Origin: JAHFUS01 sp035689115 | GTDB lineage: Bacteria > Actinomycetota > Acidimicrobiia > Acidimicrobiales > GCA-2861595 | Assembly: GCA_035689115.1 (NCBI GenBank) | Contig: DASSMA010000056.1 | Location: 1 to 64,000 of the forward strand | Direction: 5' to 3' | Length of the DNA stretch: 64,000 nt | In this document: positions 16,826 through 24,931 of the stretch, in pieces | How positions within the stretch are numbered: the stretch's first letter is position 1 | How the letters are laid out: every line of letters begins with the position of its first letter | Notes under the pieces: generated by a model | Databases searched by the model: none | What the model was told of the DNA's origin: nothing | What the model saw: only the letters and a program-made list of their open reading frames with translations | Translations under genes and position numbers: made by a program

Positions 16826-17824
16826 GTGGAGGACGAGCCGACCCCGCTGGAACGCCCCCCGCCGCTTCAGGAGCTCCAAGCCACCTGGAGCCGTGCCGTC
16901 GCCATGCATGAGCATGCCGTGGGCATGCGCGAGGAGACCATCGAGATGCGCCGGCGCAGCCGGGCGTTGTCCGGGCTGCTGGCCGGCGTGCCGCCGCGCG
17001 ACGAGCTCGGGCAGAGGGCCTTCGAGGCGCTCCCGACGCCTGCCCTCCTGGTCGGGCCGTCGGGGCGCGTCGTCGCCGCCAACCCGTCCTGGTGCCGCCT
17101 CCAGCCGGGGATGGCTGCCGGCGATGAATTCGCCACGGCATGGGCGGCGGGAGGCGGCGACCCGGCGGTGCCGTCGGCGCTGCGGGACGTGGCCGGCACC
17201 GCCGCCGGCATCGAGCTGGAGACCACCCTGCCGGACGGCAGGCGGTTCCAGGCCCAGATCGTCCCGCTGGCCGCCGCCTCGCTGATCCTGGTGGTCCTGG
17301 TCGACGTCACCGCTCAGCACGAGCGGGAGCAACGGCTGCTCTACGAGGCCACCCACGACCCGCTCACCGGTGCGGCCAACCGCGCCCTCCTCGACCGGGA
17401 GCTGGAATCGGCGCTGGCCCGGGCCCGGCGCTACGGCCACCGCTTCGGGCTGGTGTACATCGACCTCGACCGGTTCAAGGCGATCAACGACACCTACGGG
17501 CACCAGGCCGACGACCACATCCTGCGCGAGGTCGCCGGGCGCTGGATGGGGCTGGTGCGGGTCCGCGACCTGCTCGCCCGCGTCGGCGGCGACGAGTTCG
17601 TCGTCCTGGCGAACCAGTGCGACTCGGACGAGCAGTTGGCGCTGCTCGCCGGCCGGCTCGTCGCCATGGCCGGCGCGCCGGTCCACCTCGATCTCGAGGG
17701 CGACCAGCTGGTGCGCGCCACGGCGGGGACCTTCATCCCCGACGCCGGCACAACCGCCGCCGAGGCGCTGGCCGCCGCCGACCACGCCATGTACGTGGCG
17801 AAGCACGCCGGCGACGGCGCCTGA
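16826..17824 (+). CDS. PAS-like/GGDEF diguanylate cyclase
   Basis: About 332 residues. An N-terminal region with a short coiled coil (RAVAMHEHAVGMREETIEMR) leads into a PAS-like sensor (PTPALLVGPSGRVVAANPSW), then a GGDEF domain with DPLTGAANRALLD, IDLDRFKAINDTYGHQ and RVGGDEFVVL. The active GGDEF loop is intact, and RVRD five residues before it fits the inhibitory c-di-GMP I-site (RxxD-x5-GGDEF). It should therefore make c-di-GMP under product feedback. No membrane helix is visible. The start is uncertain: GTG 16826 is used, and TTG 16799 overlaps the upstream stop. Convergent with the DUF2278 gene, leaving no gap. Confidence 0.88.
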   Translation: MEDEPTPLERPPPLQELQATWSRAVAMHEHAVGMREETIEMRRRSRALSGLLAGVPPRDELGQRAFEALPTPALLVGPSGRVVAANPSWCRLQPGMAAGDEFATAWAAGGGDPAVPSALRDVAGTAAGIELETTLPDGRRFQAQIVPLAAASLILVVLVDVTAQHEREQRLLYEATHDPLTGAANRALLDRELESALARARRYGHRFGLVYIDLDRFKAINDTYGHQADDHILREVAGRWMGLVRVRDLLARVGGDEFVVLANQCDSDEQLALLAGRLVAMAGAPVHLDLEGDQLVRATAGTFIPDAGTTAAEALAAADHAMYVAKHAGDGA

Positions 17825-18820
17825 TCAGAACACGACCGTCCAGCCCTCCCGCTCCGACTGGGCGGACGTGTACGACACCCCGTGGACCTTGATGCCGTGG
17901 GCGTCGAGCAGGGAGATCACCCCGCCGTGGTTGCCCAGCTGGACCTCGGGCGTGAGCGGCACCGCCGCGCAGGCGCCGGCCGCCACCGTCCGGGTGGGGA
18001 CGGCGCAGCTGTGGCCGGCGCCGTCGGCGATGCGCCAGCCGGTGAGGTCGACGGGGTCGGGCGAGGCGTTGACGAGGGTGATCGCCTCCGCCTCCGGGCT
18101 CGGGCCGGTCGGGTTCACCAGGGCGGCCACGATGCGCACCGGCGCCAGGCCGGTGTCGACGACGTCGAGCGAGTGGCCGGTGGTGTCGTCGGTGTGCCAG
18201 GCCTGGGACTGGAAGGCGAGGAAGATCGCCACCCACCGTGACTGCGCCGGGAAGTGCAGCAGCAGGGCCCCGTCCTGGCGCACGCCGTCGTCCTCCCAGA
18301 AGCGGGCGTGGTTGCCCTGGTTCATGTGGATGTCGTGGACGCCGTTGCCGGGGGTGAACCCGAAGATCTTGTCGGGGATGCCCTCCTCGGGCCCCCAGCG
18401 CTCGCCGAAGGCGAAGGCGCGCGCCGCCGGGTCGGCCACCGCCCGCTGCACGTAGTGCTCCAGCAGGTCGGCCAGGTCGTCGTCGGGGCCGGCGGCGTCG
18501 GCCGGCAGCGTGCGCATCTGCGACCGGTCGAACAGGTTGCCCCGCACGAAGTCGAGGGCGGCGGTGCCGGGCGCGGACGCCAGGACGGTCCAGCCGCCGC
18601 CGAGGCCCTCCACCATCGCGGTGACGGGGTGGCGGAAGTCGTCGTCGACCAGGTACAGCAGCTCGGAGGGCTGCTCCTGGGACTTCACGTTGACGGCGAT
18701 GCGGTAGCCGGTGCCGGCGTCGTCGGCCACGTGGACCTGGAAGTGGGGCGACTGGCCGTCGCCCTCCCGGCGGCGGTCCACCACCCGGGCGATGAGCACT
18801 CCGTACGACTTCAGGGGCAC
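17825..18820 (-). CDS. YukJ-like DUF2278 protein with lamin-tail-like C-terminus
   Basis: A 331-residue protein. The N-terminus (PLKSYGVLIARVVDRRREG...SPHFQVHV), the segment NVKSQEQPSELLYLVDDDF and the block PGNGVHDIHMNQGN are characteristic of DUF2278 (YukJ), whose biochemical role is unknown. The last ~105 residues (ITLVNASPDPVDLTGWRIADGAGH) look like a lamin-tail beta-sandwich, a domain usually associated with surface or nucleic-acid-linked proteins. Start GTG at 18820 is preceded by AAGGAGG. No signal peptide is visible, so cytosolic location is assumed. Confidence 0.82.
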   Translation of the reverse strand: MPLKSYGVLIARVVDRRREGDGQSPHFQVHVADDAGTGYRIAVNVKSQEQPSELLYLVDDDFRHPVTAMVEGLGGGWTVLASAPGTAALDFVRGNLFDRSQMRTLPADAAGPDDDLADLLEHYVQRAVADPAARAFAFGERWGPEEGIPDKIFGFTPGNGVHDIHMNQGNHARFWEDDGVRQDGALLLHFPAQSRWVAIFLAFQSQAWHTDDTTGHSLDVVDTGLAPVRIVAALVNPTGPSPEAEAITLVNASPDPVDLTGWRIADGAGHSCAVPTRTVAAGACAAVPLTPEVQLGNHGGVISLLDAHGIKVHGVSYTSAQSEREGWTVVF

Positions 18821-18939
18821 GGCACCTCCTTCGCTCTCCCGCCCATCCTGCCCGAGGAGGCGGGCCGACGCATGGGGGCCATCCCTCATTTCCGGCCGGG
18901 GCCCTTGTGGGTTGCCGCCGCCCGCCGTTCACTCGGCTC

Positions 18940-19509
18940 ATGGCAGAACCGCTCTCCCCCATCGAACGGACCACCCTCGCCGGCGTCGCCATGGCGACGG
19001 CCGTCTTCGGCGCCTACGGCGCCCTCGCCGGCGAGCCGAGCACGCTCGCCTACCTGGCGGTGATCGGCGCCGTCGGCATCGTCGTCGCCCGCCTCCGCAC
19101 CTCGCCCCTCCCCGACGTCCTGGTCGTCAGCCTCGGCGCGCTGGCGGTGGCCCACCTGGCCGGCGGCCTGGTGCGGGTGGGCGACGACGTGCTCTACAAC
19201 GTGTCGCCCGGCACCTCGCTCCTGCGCTACGACCACCTCGTCCACTCCTCCGCCGTCCTCCTCGGCACCCTCGCCCTGCGGGAGGTGTTCGGCCGGCGCA
19301 CGCCGCTCGCCCTGCTGTGGCTGGGCGGGCTCGGCCTCGGTGCGGTGAACGAGACGGTGGAGTTCCTGGCCACCCTCGCCCACCACGGGCTGCACATCGG
19401 CGGCTACACCAACACCGGCTGGGACCTGGTGTCGAACGTCGTGGGGGCCACGGCCGCCCTGGTGGTCCTCGCTCGCCGCTCGGCGCCGGCGCCCGAGCTG
19501 GTGGGGTGA
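18940..19509 (+). CDS. DUF2238-like integral membrane protein
   Basis: A 189-residue membrane protein with about five to six hydrophobic segments. LRYDHLVHSSAVLL and the later GAVNETVEFLATL plus NTGWDLVSNVVGA carry conserved His, Glu and Asp residues inside or near helices, as in the DUF2238/YjdF-type family. Function unknown. ATG at 18940 is chosen because upstream codons are not hydrophobic and no better start exists. The next membrane protein gene starts within its stop codon (GTGA overlap), so the two are probably translated together. Confidence 0.78.
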   Translation: MAEPLSPIERTTLAGVAMATAVFGAYGALAGEPSTLAYLAVIGAVGIVVARLRTSPLPDVLVVSLGALAVAHLAGGLVRVGDDVLYNVSPGTSLLRYDHLVHSSAVLLGTLALREVFGRRTPLALLWLGGLGLGAVNETVEFLATLAHHGLHIGGYTNTGWDLVSNVVGATAALVVLARRSAPAPELVG

Positions 19510-20057
19510 GGCTGGCCCGGTGGTGCCCGGCGGCCGGCGTCGCCGTGCTGGCGGTGACGGTCGCGGCGGCCGGCGCCCTCACCCCGGGCTACAGCCCGTG
19601 GCGCCAGACCATCAGCAGCCTGGCGACCGGCGGCCGGCCGCTGGCCCTGGCCGCCCGGGCCGCGCTGGTGCTCTACGGCGTGCTCGTGGCCGCCGGCGCC
19701 GGCGCCGTCCACGGCGACCGCCGCTGCGCCGCCCTGGTGCGGGTCCACGGCGCGGCCGCAGCCGTCGCCGGCTTCGTGCCGAAGGTCCGCCCCCTCGGGA
19801 CCGGCTCCCTCGCCAGCGAGGTGCACGTGGCCGCCGCCGTCGTCGCCGGCGCCGCAGTGGTCGCGGCGCTGGCGGTGACGGCCCGGTGCGCCGGCACGGC
19901 CGCCGAGCGTCGCCGGGCGGCGCTCGCCTGCGGCGTGGGCCTGGTGGCGGCCGGCGCCTTCCCGCTGGCGTGGGGCACAGCCGCCTACGGCGTGCTGGAG
20001 CGCCTGCTGGTGGCCGTCGGTGCCGGGTGGACGGCCCTGCCCGCGGCGACTGGATAG
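19506..20057 (+). CDS. DUF998-like integral membrane protein
   Basis: A 183-residue protein with about five to six predicted helices. The N-terminal stretch GYSPWRQTISSLATGGRP is the hallmark of DUF998 membrane proteins (first extracytoplasmic loop 'YS...ISSLA'). Role unknown. The GTG start overlaps the upstream stop by four bases, indicating translational coupling with the DUF2238-like gene. Convergent with the MFS gene. Confidence 0.75.
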   Translation: MRLARWCPAAGVAVLAVTVAAAGALTPGYSPWRQTISSLATGGRPLALAARAALVLYGVLVAAGAGAVHGDRRCAALVRVHGAAAAVAGFVPKVRPLGTGSLASEVHVAAAVVAGAAVVAALAVTARCAGTAAERRRAALACGVGLVAAGAFPLAWGTAAYGVLERLLVAVGAGWTALPAATG

Positions 20058-20058
20058 G

Positions 20059-21339
20059 TCAGGAGGCGCGCGGCGCCAGGAGCGGGTCGTCGGGCCCGGG
20101 CTCGGGCAGCTCCGCCGCCTCGCCCGCCGAGTTCCGCCCGGCCACCACCAGCCCGCCGGCACCGGCGGCGAGGGCGCCGGCCGCCCCGAGGGCGATGCCC
20201 CAGCGGGCGCCCAGGTGCTGCGAGACGGCGCCGACGATGGGACCGCCGAGCGGCGTGCTGCCGAGGAACACGATGGCCTGGAGGGCGAGCACCCGGCCCC
20301 GCATGGAGGGCTTGGCCCGCACCTGGACGATGGCCGTCGACGTGGTCATGAACGAGACGCTGCTGATGCCGACGAGGAAGCCCACCGCGAAGGCGGCCGG
20401 CAACCCGTGCACCACGGCCAGCAGGGCCATGGACGCGCCGAAGGCGAGGGCGCCGAGGCTCACGATCCGCAAGGTGACGATCCGCCGCCGGGCGGCGCCG
20501 AGGGCGCCGAGGAGCGACCCCAGGCTCACGACCGACATGAGCAGCGTGAAGGTGAGGTCGGAGCCGCCCAGGTCGCGGGTGGAGAAGAGCGGGAGGACGA
20601 CCTGGAAGTTGAACGCCAGGACGCCGATCACCGCCATCATCACCAGCGGCACGAACAGGTCGGTCACGCTGCGGACGTAGCGCAGGCCCTCGCGGACCTG
20701 GCCCCGGCCCCGGGCGGCAGGCTCGCTCGGGCGCAGCCCGGTCGGGTCCATCATCCACAGGGCGGCGAGGACGGCCGTGTACGACAGGCCGTCGAGGAGG
20801 AAGCACCAGCCGAACCCCACGGTGGTGACCAGCAGGCCGGCGATGGCCGGCCCCACCACCCGGGCGCCGGTCATCAGGGCGCTGTTGAGGCTCACCGCGT
20901 TGCTGATCTCGTCCTCCGGCACCAGCTCGACCACGAACGACCGCCGGGTCGGGTTGTCGAAGGCCAGGATGCAGCCGCCGGCGAAGGCGACCGCGTAGAT
21001 GGCGGCGACCGGGGGATTCCCGGAGAAGGCCAGGGCGGCGAGGCAGAACGACTGCACCATGGCCAGGCTCTGGGTGGTGAGCATCAACCGGCGCTTGTCC
21101 GACCGGTCGGCCACCAGGCCGGCGAAGGCGCCCAGCAGGAGCACGGGCCCGAACTGGGCGGCGACGAGCCCGCCGAGGGCGACGCCGCTGTGGGTGAGGT
21201 GCAGGACCAGCAGCGTCTGGGCGATGAGGGTCAGCCAGTTGCCCACCTGCGACACCAGTTGCCCGGTGAAGAAGAGCCGGAAGTTGCGGTGCCGCAGGGA
21301 GCGGAAGGTGTCGCCGGCGGCCAGCCGCAGCCTGGTCAT
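20059..21339 (-). CDS. MFS exporter (EntS/MFS_3-like)
   Basis: A 426-residue transporter with 10-12 predicted helices. SLRHRNFRLFFTGQLVSQVGNWL is the start signature of the MFS_3/EntS group, and LVADRSDKRRLML is the conserved loop between helices 2 and 3. Such proteins export siderophores, drugs or other small hydrophobic compounds by proton antiport; the cargo is unknown. ATG at 21339 gives the family N-terminus. Two nested inverted repeats lie immediately upstream, including a MarR-like box, and a TACACT hexamer is placed so that the transcript could start at the ATG itself (leaderless). That suggests repressor control of export. Confidence 0.87.
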   Translation of the reverse strand: MTRLRLAAGDTFRSLRHRNFRLFFTGQLVSQVGNWLTLIAQTLLVLHLTHSGVALGGLVAAQFGPVLLLGAFAGLVADRSDKRRLMLTTQSLAMVQSFCLAALAFSGNPPVAAIYAVAFAGGCILAFDNPTRRSFVVELVPEDEISNAVSLNSALMTGARVVGPAIAGLLVTTVGFGWCFLLDGLSYTAVLAALWMMDPTGLRPSEPAARGRGQVREGLRYVRSVTDLFVPLVMMAVIGVLAFNFQVVLPLFSTRDLGGSDLTFTLLMSVVSLGSLLGALGAARRRIVTLRIVSLGALAFGASMALLAVVHGLPAAFAVGFLVGISSVSFMTTSTAIVQVRAKPSMRGRVLALQAIVFLGSTPLGGPIVGAVSQHLGARWGIALGAAGALAAGAGGLVVAGRNSAGEAAELPEPGPDDPLLAPRAS

Positions 21340-21344
21340 CAGGC

Positions 21345-21372
21345 AAGTGTAGGAGACACTTAGCGTTGCTAA
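21345..21372. promoter_or_regulatory. Operator/promoter of the MFS exporter: two overlapping inverted repeats
   Basis: AAGTGT (21345-21350) and ACACTT (21356-21361) form one inverted repeat. TTAGC (21360-21364) and GCTAA (21368-21372), spaced by GTT, form a second with the TTAGCnnnGCTAA shape typical of MarR-family operators. On the minus strand TACACT at 21351-21346 could be a -10 box for a leaderless start at 21339, so a bound repressor would block the polymerase. No regulator gene is adjacent. Confidence 0.45.
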
Positions 21373-21448
21373 CCATCGGGCTCTTGACGGGCGGCCGGGG
21401 CGGTGCTGCACTCGTGTCGGTAGAGCGAGTACGGCGAAGGGGGACGGC

Positions 21449-23275
21449 ATGAGGCGAGCACTGCTCGGGCGTGGTGCGGTGGCGGCGGGCCTGCTCCTGC
21501 CGCTGGCGACGGTGGCGGCGGGAGCGACCGCCTCGCCGGGCAACGTGAAGGTCACCGACCAGGCCTACGCCAAAGCGAACGGGGCAGCCCCCGACGCGGT
21601 GAGCACGTCGTGCTCCTCCAACAACCGCCAGCAGAACGAGCCGTCGGTGGCGATGGACCCGATGAACCCGGGGATCCTCGTGGCCGGCGCCAACGACTAC
21701 TGCACCGTCGAGAAGGCGGGCGGGTCGTGGGCCGGCTTCTACCGCTCCACCACCGGTGGGAGCACGTGGACGAACTCGCTGCTGCCCGGCTACCCCGGCG
21801 ACGCCTCGCCGGAGGGCCAGGCCAGCCCGCTGCAGAAAGCCGGCATCCAGAACGCCGGCGACCCGGTCCAGGCGTGGGACACCGCCGGCCGGCTCTTCTA
21901 CATGGGCAATGCGTTCAGCCGGACGCGGCCGGCCAGCGGGTCGATCTGGGTGGCCACCTACGACCAGGAGGCGGCCCACTACGTCCGCACCGTCGTGGTC
22001 GGGAAGGGCACGCCGTCGCCGCTGTTCCTCGGCCGCTTCAACGACAAGACCTCCATCGAGGTCGACCGCACCGGCGGCGGCCACGACGGCAGCGTGTACG
22101 CGGCATGGAGCATCTTCAACGCCAGCGGCAACAACTCGATCCTGTTCGTGCGCTCCACCGACCACGGCGCCACCTTCTCCAAGCCGCTCGACATCTCCAA
22201 CGGCGTCCACGACAACCAGGACCCCGACATCGCCGTCACCCGCGACGGGACGGTGTACGTGGTGTGGCGGCAGTTCGACTTCGCCGCCACCGGCCAGGGC
22301 GCCGGCCGGGGTGGCCAGGAGTCGGCCGTGGTCTTCGCCCGCTCCACAGACGGCGGCGCCACCTTCAGCCGGCCGGCCGTCCTGGCGACGTTCACCGAGT
22401 TCGACGCCGCCGACCAGCCCGGCGACCCGGCCGCCTACGCGCAGGCGGCGGCCGAGGCGTTCGCGTCGTCCGACGGGGAGGCGGAGGCCGGCACCGAGGC
22501 CACCGGCGCCCGTGACTGCGGCGACGGCCCCTTCGCCTGCACCAGCGGGTACGTGTTCTTCCGCCACGACTCCCAGCCCCGCGCCACGGCCGACCAGACG
22601 GCCGGCGACAACACCCTGTTCGTGGCCTTCGACGGCGCCAAGCCCTCCACCGTCACGGCGTCCACGTCCACCTACCAGACATCCGGCCCGGGCCTGGTGG
22701 CCCAGGGCGCGATCTACTTCGTCACCATCAGCCCCACCGGCGCCATCGGCACGCCCAAGCTCCTCGACGACCAGCCGGCCGGCCACCAGTGGTTCCCCGA
22801 CATCAACGCCGACGGCGGCGTGCTCCACGCCGTGTGGCACGACAGCCGCCTCGACGACGGCTACAGCGTGCAGCGCCCGCCGGGCGACGCCGCCGCCCTC
22901 GACTCGTCCGGCCGCTTCCACAAGGCCAGCAGCGGGATCGACACGTGGGGCGCGTCGTCGACGGACGGCGGGACCACGTGGACCTCGTCACGCCTGTCCA
23001 CGCAGTCGCAGAACCCGAACCTCCTCATGTTCGGCAACCGGCGAAGCCCCTTCCACGGCGACTACAACACCATCTCCTCGGTCGGCCGGTCGGCGTTCGG
23101 CACGTGGACCGACACGCGGGACGTGCTCCTCGGCACCGACATCCGCTACCCCGGCCAGGCCGAGGACTTCCAGGTGCACCAGTGCCGGGCCACCACCGAC
23201 CCCAGTGTGGCCGATGCCTGCCCCAACGAAGGCGGCATCGACCAGAACGTCTACGGCGCCCTGAGCTCGTCGTAG
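21449..23275 (+). CDS. Secreted sialidase-like (BNR-repeat) protein
   Basis: A 608-residue exported protein. A Sec signal peptide is seen at residues 1-28 (RRALLGRG, hydrophobic core, then AGATASP). The mature part has repeated Asp-box/BNR-type motifs: STTGGSTWTNS, STDHGATFSK, STDGGATFSR, STDGGTTWTS. These mark six-bladed sialidase-like propellers. Catalytic arginines of true sialidases cannot be confirmed by eye, and many such proteins bind sugar or are structural, so glycosidase activity is only a possibility. RBS AAGGGGGA precedes ATG 21449. Divergent from the MFS exporter. Confidence 0.82.
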   Translation: MRRALLGRGAVAAGLLLPLATVAAGATASPGNVKVTDQAYAKANGAAPDAVSTSCSSNNRQQNEPSVAMDPMNPGILVAGANDYCTVEKAGGSWAGFYRSTTGGSTWTNSLLPGYPGDASPEGQASPLQKAGIQNAGDPVQAWDTAGRLFYMGNAFSRTRPASGSIWVATYDQEAAHYVRTVVVGKGTPSPLFLGRFNDKTSIEVDRTGGGHDGSVYAAWSIFNASGNNSILFVRSTDHGATFSKPLDISNGVHDNQDPDIAVTRDGTVYVVWRQFDFAATGQGAGRGGQESAVVFARSTDGGATFSRPAVLATFTEFDAADQPGDPAAYAQAAAEAFASSDGEAEAGTEATGARDCGDGPFACTSGYVFFRHDSQPRATADQTAGDNTLFVAFDGAKPSTVTASTSTYQTSGPGLVAQGAIYFVTISPTGAIGTPKLLDDQPAGHQWFPDINADGGVLHAVWHDSRLDDGYSVQRPPGDAAALDSSGRFHKASSGIDTWGASSTDGGTTWTSSRLSTQSQNPNLLMFGNRRSPFHGDYNTISSVGRSAFGTWTDTRDVLLGTDIRYPGQAEDFQVHQCRATTDPSVADACPNEGGIDQNVYGALSSS

Positions 23276-23280
23276 ACCCC

Positions 23281-24111
23281 TCAGGGGTTGCGGAGGTAGC
23301 CCTTCAGACGCGGCCCGAGCGACGGGTCGGGGCCCCATGAGCGGAGGAGGCCGGCGGCGAACAGCTCCTCCGCCGGCCGCCGGCCATAGGCGTAGAGCAG
23401 CATCGTCACGGGGTCGGCGCCCACGTGGCAGTCGACGGCGGTGGCTCCGGCCGGCCCGATCGTCACGCCCTCGCCGTCGAGGCGCAGGCTGAACGAGGGG
23501 CCGCCGTCGACCACGAGCTCGTAGGTGGCGCGGACCCCGGCCGCCGCCTCCGCGTCGGCGATGACGGGCAGCTTGGCGGGGAAGACGCCGGTGACGACCA
23601 GGCGGGCCACCTCGGCGTCGGTCGACCACGGCTGGTCGACCGCACCGGCGAGGTCCTCGCCGTGGACCGTCAGTTCGCCCAGCACCAGGCAGGCCATGGT
23701 GGCGAGGTGGTTCTCCTTGTCGGGGCGGTACCACGGGGTCGGGAGCCAGTCGCCCGGGGGGCGGGCGGCAGCGCTGACGAAGGCGGCGGCGGCCGCCTCC
23801 ACCGCGGCCGCCAGCCCGGCCGGCGTCCCGTCGGTCTCCACTTCGGCGATGCGCGCGAGCAACGCGGCCGTGCCGTCGGCGTCGAGACCGCCGAAGCGGT
23901 CCTCGGCCGAGGCGGCGAAGCCGGCGCAGGCCATCGCCAGGTGCCGGCCCAGCCCGTCGATGGTCCACGTCAGCCCGGGCACCGGTGCGTCGAGGTCGCC
24001 GGCCTTGCGCAGCAGCGAGGCGGCGGCGGCTGCCGCGAGGCTCGTCGCCTCCAGGACGGCGCCGACGTCGAGCGCCACCTCGGCCTCCGGTACCACCCAC
24101 GTCGCGTCCAT
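23281..24111 (-). CDS. Maleylpyruvate isomerase-family, mycothiol-dependent protein (DinB-like)
   Basis: A 276-residue protein of the actinobacterial MDMPI family. An N-terminal four-helix bundle has the conserved TWTIDGLGRHLAMACAGFA, where the His is expected to be a metal ligand, and later LVLGELTVHGEDLA with a second His. A C-terminal SCP2-like domain (YELVVDGGPSFSLRLDGEGV...DCHVGADPVTMLLYAYGR) follows. Known members use mycothiol for isomerase or transferase reactions on metal-activated thiols. Substrate unknown. ATG at 24111 is chosen; a longer upstream reading lacks family similarity. Confidence 0.8.
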   Translation of the reverse strand: MDATWVVPEAEVALDVGAVLEATSLAAAAAASLLRKAGDLDAPVPGLTWTIDGLGRHLAMACAGFAASAEDRFGGLDADGTAALLARIAEVETDGTPAGLAAAVEAAAAAFVSAAARPPGDWLPTPWYRPDKENHLATMACLVLGELTVHGEDLAGAVDQPWSTDAEVARLVVTGVFPAKLPVIADAEAAAGVRATYELVVDGGPSFSLRLDGEGVTIGPAGATAVDCHVGADPVTMLLYAYGRRPAEELFAAGLLRSWGPDPSLGPRLKGYLRNP

Positions 24112-24211
24112 TCGGTCGCCGAGTTTCGCGCCGGTCACCTGGAACGGGCGATGCGCCCCGGCCGGGGCGGGCGGACCATCGCAGGGTCGGAACCAGCCCG
24201 GAGGTGGTCGC

Positions 24212-24577
24212 ATGTTGGAGCGCATCGAGAGCCCGGAGGGCGTGCTCGCCTTCCGGGCCGTCGGCAAGGTCACGGAGGAGGACTACCGGGACGTTCTCAC
24301 GCCGGCGGTCCAGGCGCTGATCGCCGAGCGGGGCGAGGTGCGCCTGCTGTACGTGCTCGGCGACGAGTTCGAGGGCTACGCGTCCGGGGCCGGCTGGGAG
24401 GACACCAAGCTGGGCCTCGGCCACTGGACGAAGTGGAAGCGCGTCGCGCTCGTCACGAACCACGAGTGGGTGCGCCACGCCATCGCCCTGCTCGGCTGGG
24501 TCCTCCCCGGCGAGGTGAAGGTGTTCGACCTCGCCGAGGACGGTGACGCCCTCGCCTGGGCCGCCTCGCCGGCATAG
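24212..24577 (+). CDS. SpoIIAA/STAS-like protein
   Basis: A 121-residue protein with the fold pattern of SpoIIAA-like (STAS-related) proteins: GVLAFRAVGKVTEEDYRDVLTPAVQALI, then EVRLLYVLGDEFEGY and ALVTNHEWVRHAI. Such proteins in environmental bacteria are stand-alone and of unknown role, possibly lipid or protein binding. There is a clear RBS CGGAGG about eight bases before ATG 24212. Divergent from the MDMPI-family gene. Confidence 0.82.
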   Translation: MLERIESPEGVLAFRAVGKVTEEDYRDVLTPAVQALIAERGEVRLLYVLGDEFEGYASGAGWEDTKLGLGHWTKWKRVALVTNHEWVRHAIALLGWVLPGEVKVFDLAEDGDALAWAASPA

Positions 24578-24622
24578 GAGACGTGCCAAGATGCCCCTCA
24601 CGATCGAACGAGAGGGGACGGG

Positions 24623-24931
24623 ATGTGGGCCCAACTGATCAGCGCGCGCGTCAAGGACGGCAGCGAGGTCGAACTGGAGAAGGTGTACCAGCAGGTTCGT
24701 GACGCCGAGCAGCCCGACTCGGGCCTCCTGCGCACGCTCGTCATGCGCGACCAGAACGACCCGAGCATGGTGATGACCCTGGTGGTGTTCGAGAGCGAGG
24801 AGCACGCCCGGGCCCGCGAGGCCGACCCCCGGCGGGCCGAGGGGCTGGCGGGGGCGCGGGAGTCGATGGCCGCCGTGTTCGACGGCCCGCCCTCGTTCAC
24901 GAACCTGGAGGTCCTCCAGGAGTACACCTAG
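24623..24931 (+). CDS. Small ABM-like (antibiotic biosynthesis monooxygenase fold) protein
   Basis: A 102-residue ferredoxin-like alpha/beta protein. The pattern WAQLISARVKDGSEVELEK...SGLLRTLVMRD...MTLVVFESEEHARARE matches dimeric alpha-beta barrel (ABM/Dabb-like) proteins. Some members are haem- or quinone-processing monooxygenases, others are only structural, so no reaction is assigned. RBS GAGAGGGGA lies before ATG 24623. It overlaps the end of the convergent methyltransferase by 35 bases. Confidence 0.75.
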   Translation: MWAQLISARVKDGSEVELEKVYQQVRDAEQPDSGLLRTLVMRDQNDPSMVMTLVVFESEEHARAREADPRRAEGLAGARESMAAVFDGPPSFTNLEVLQEYT

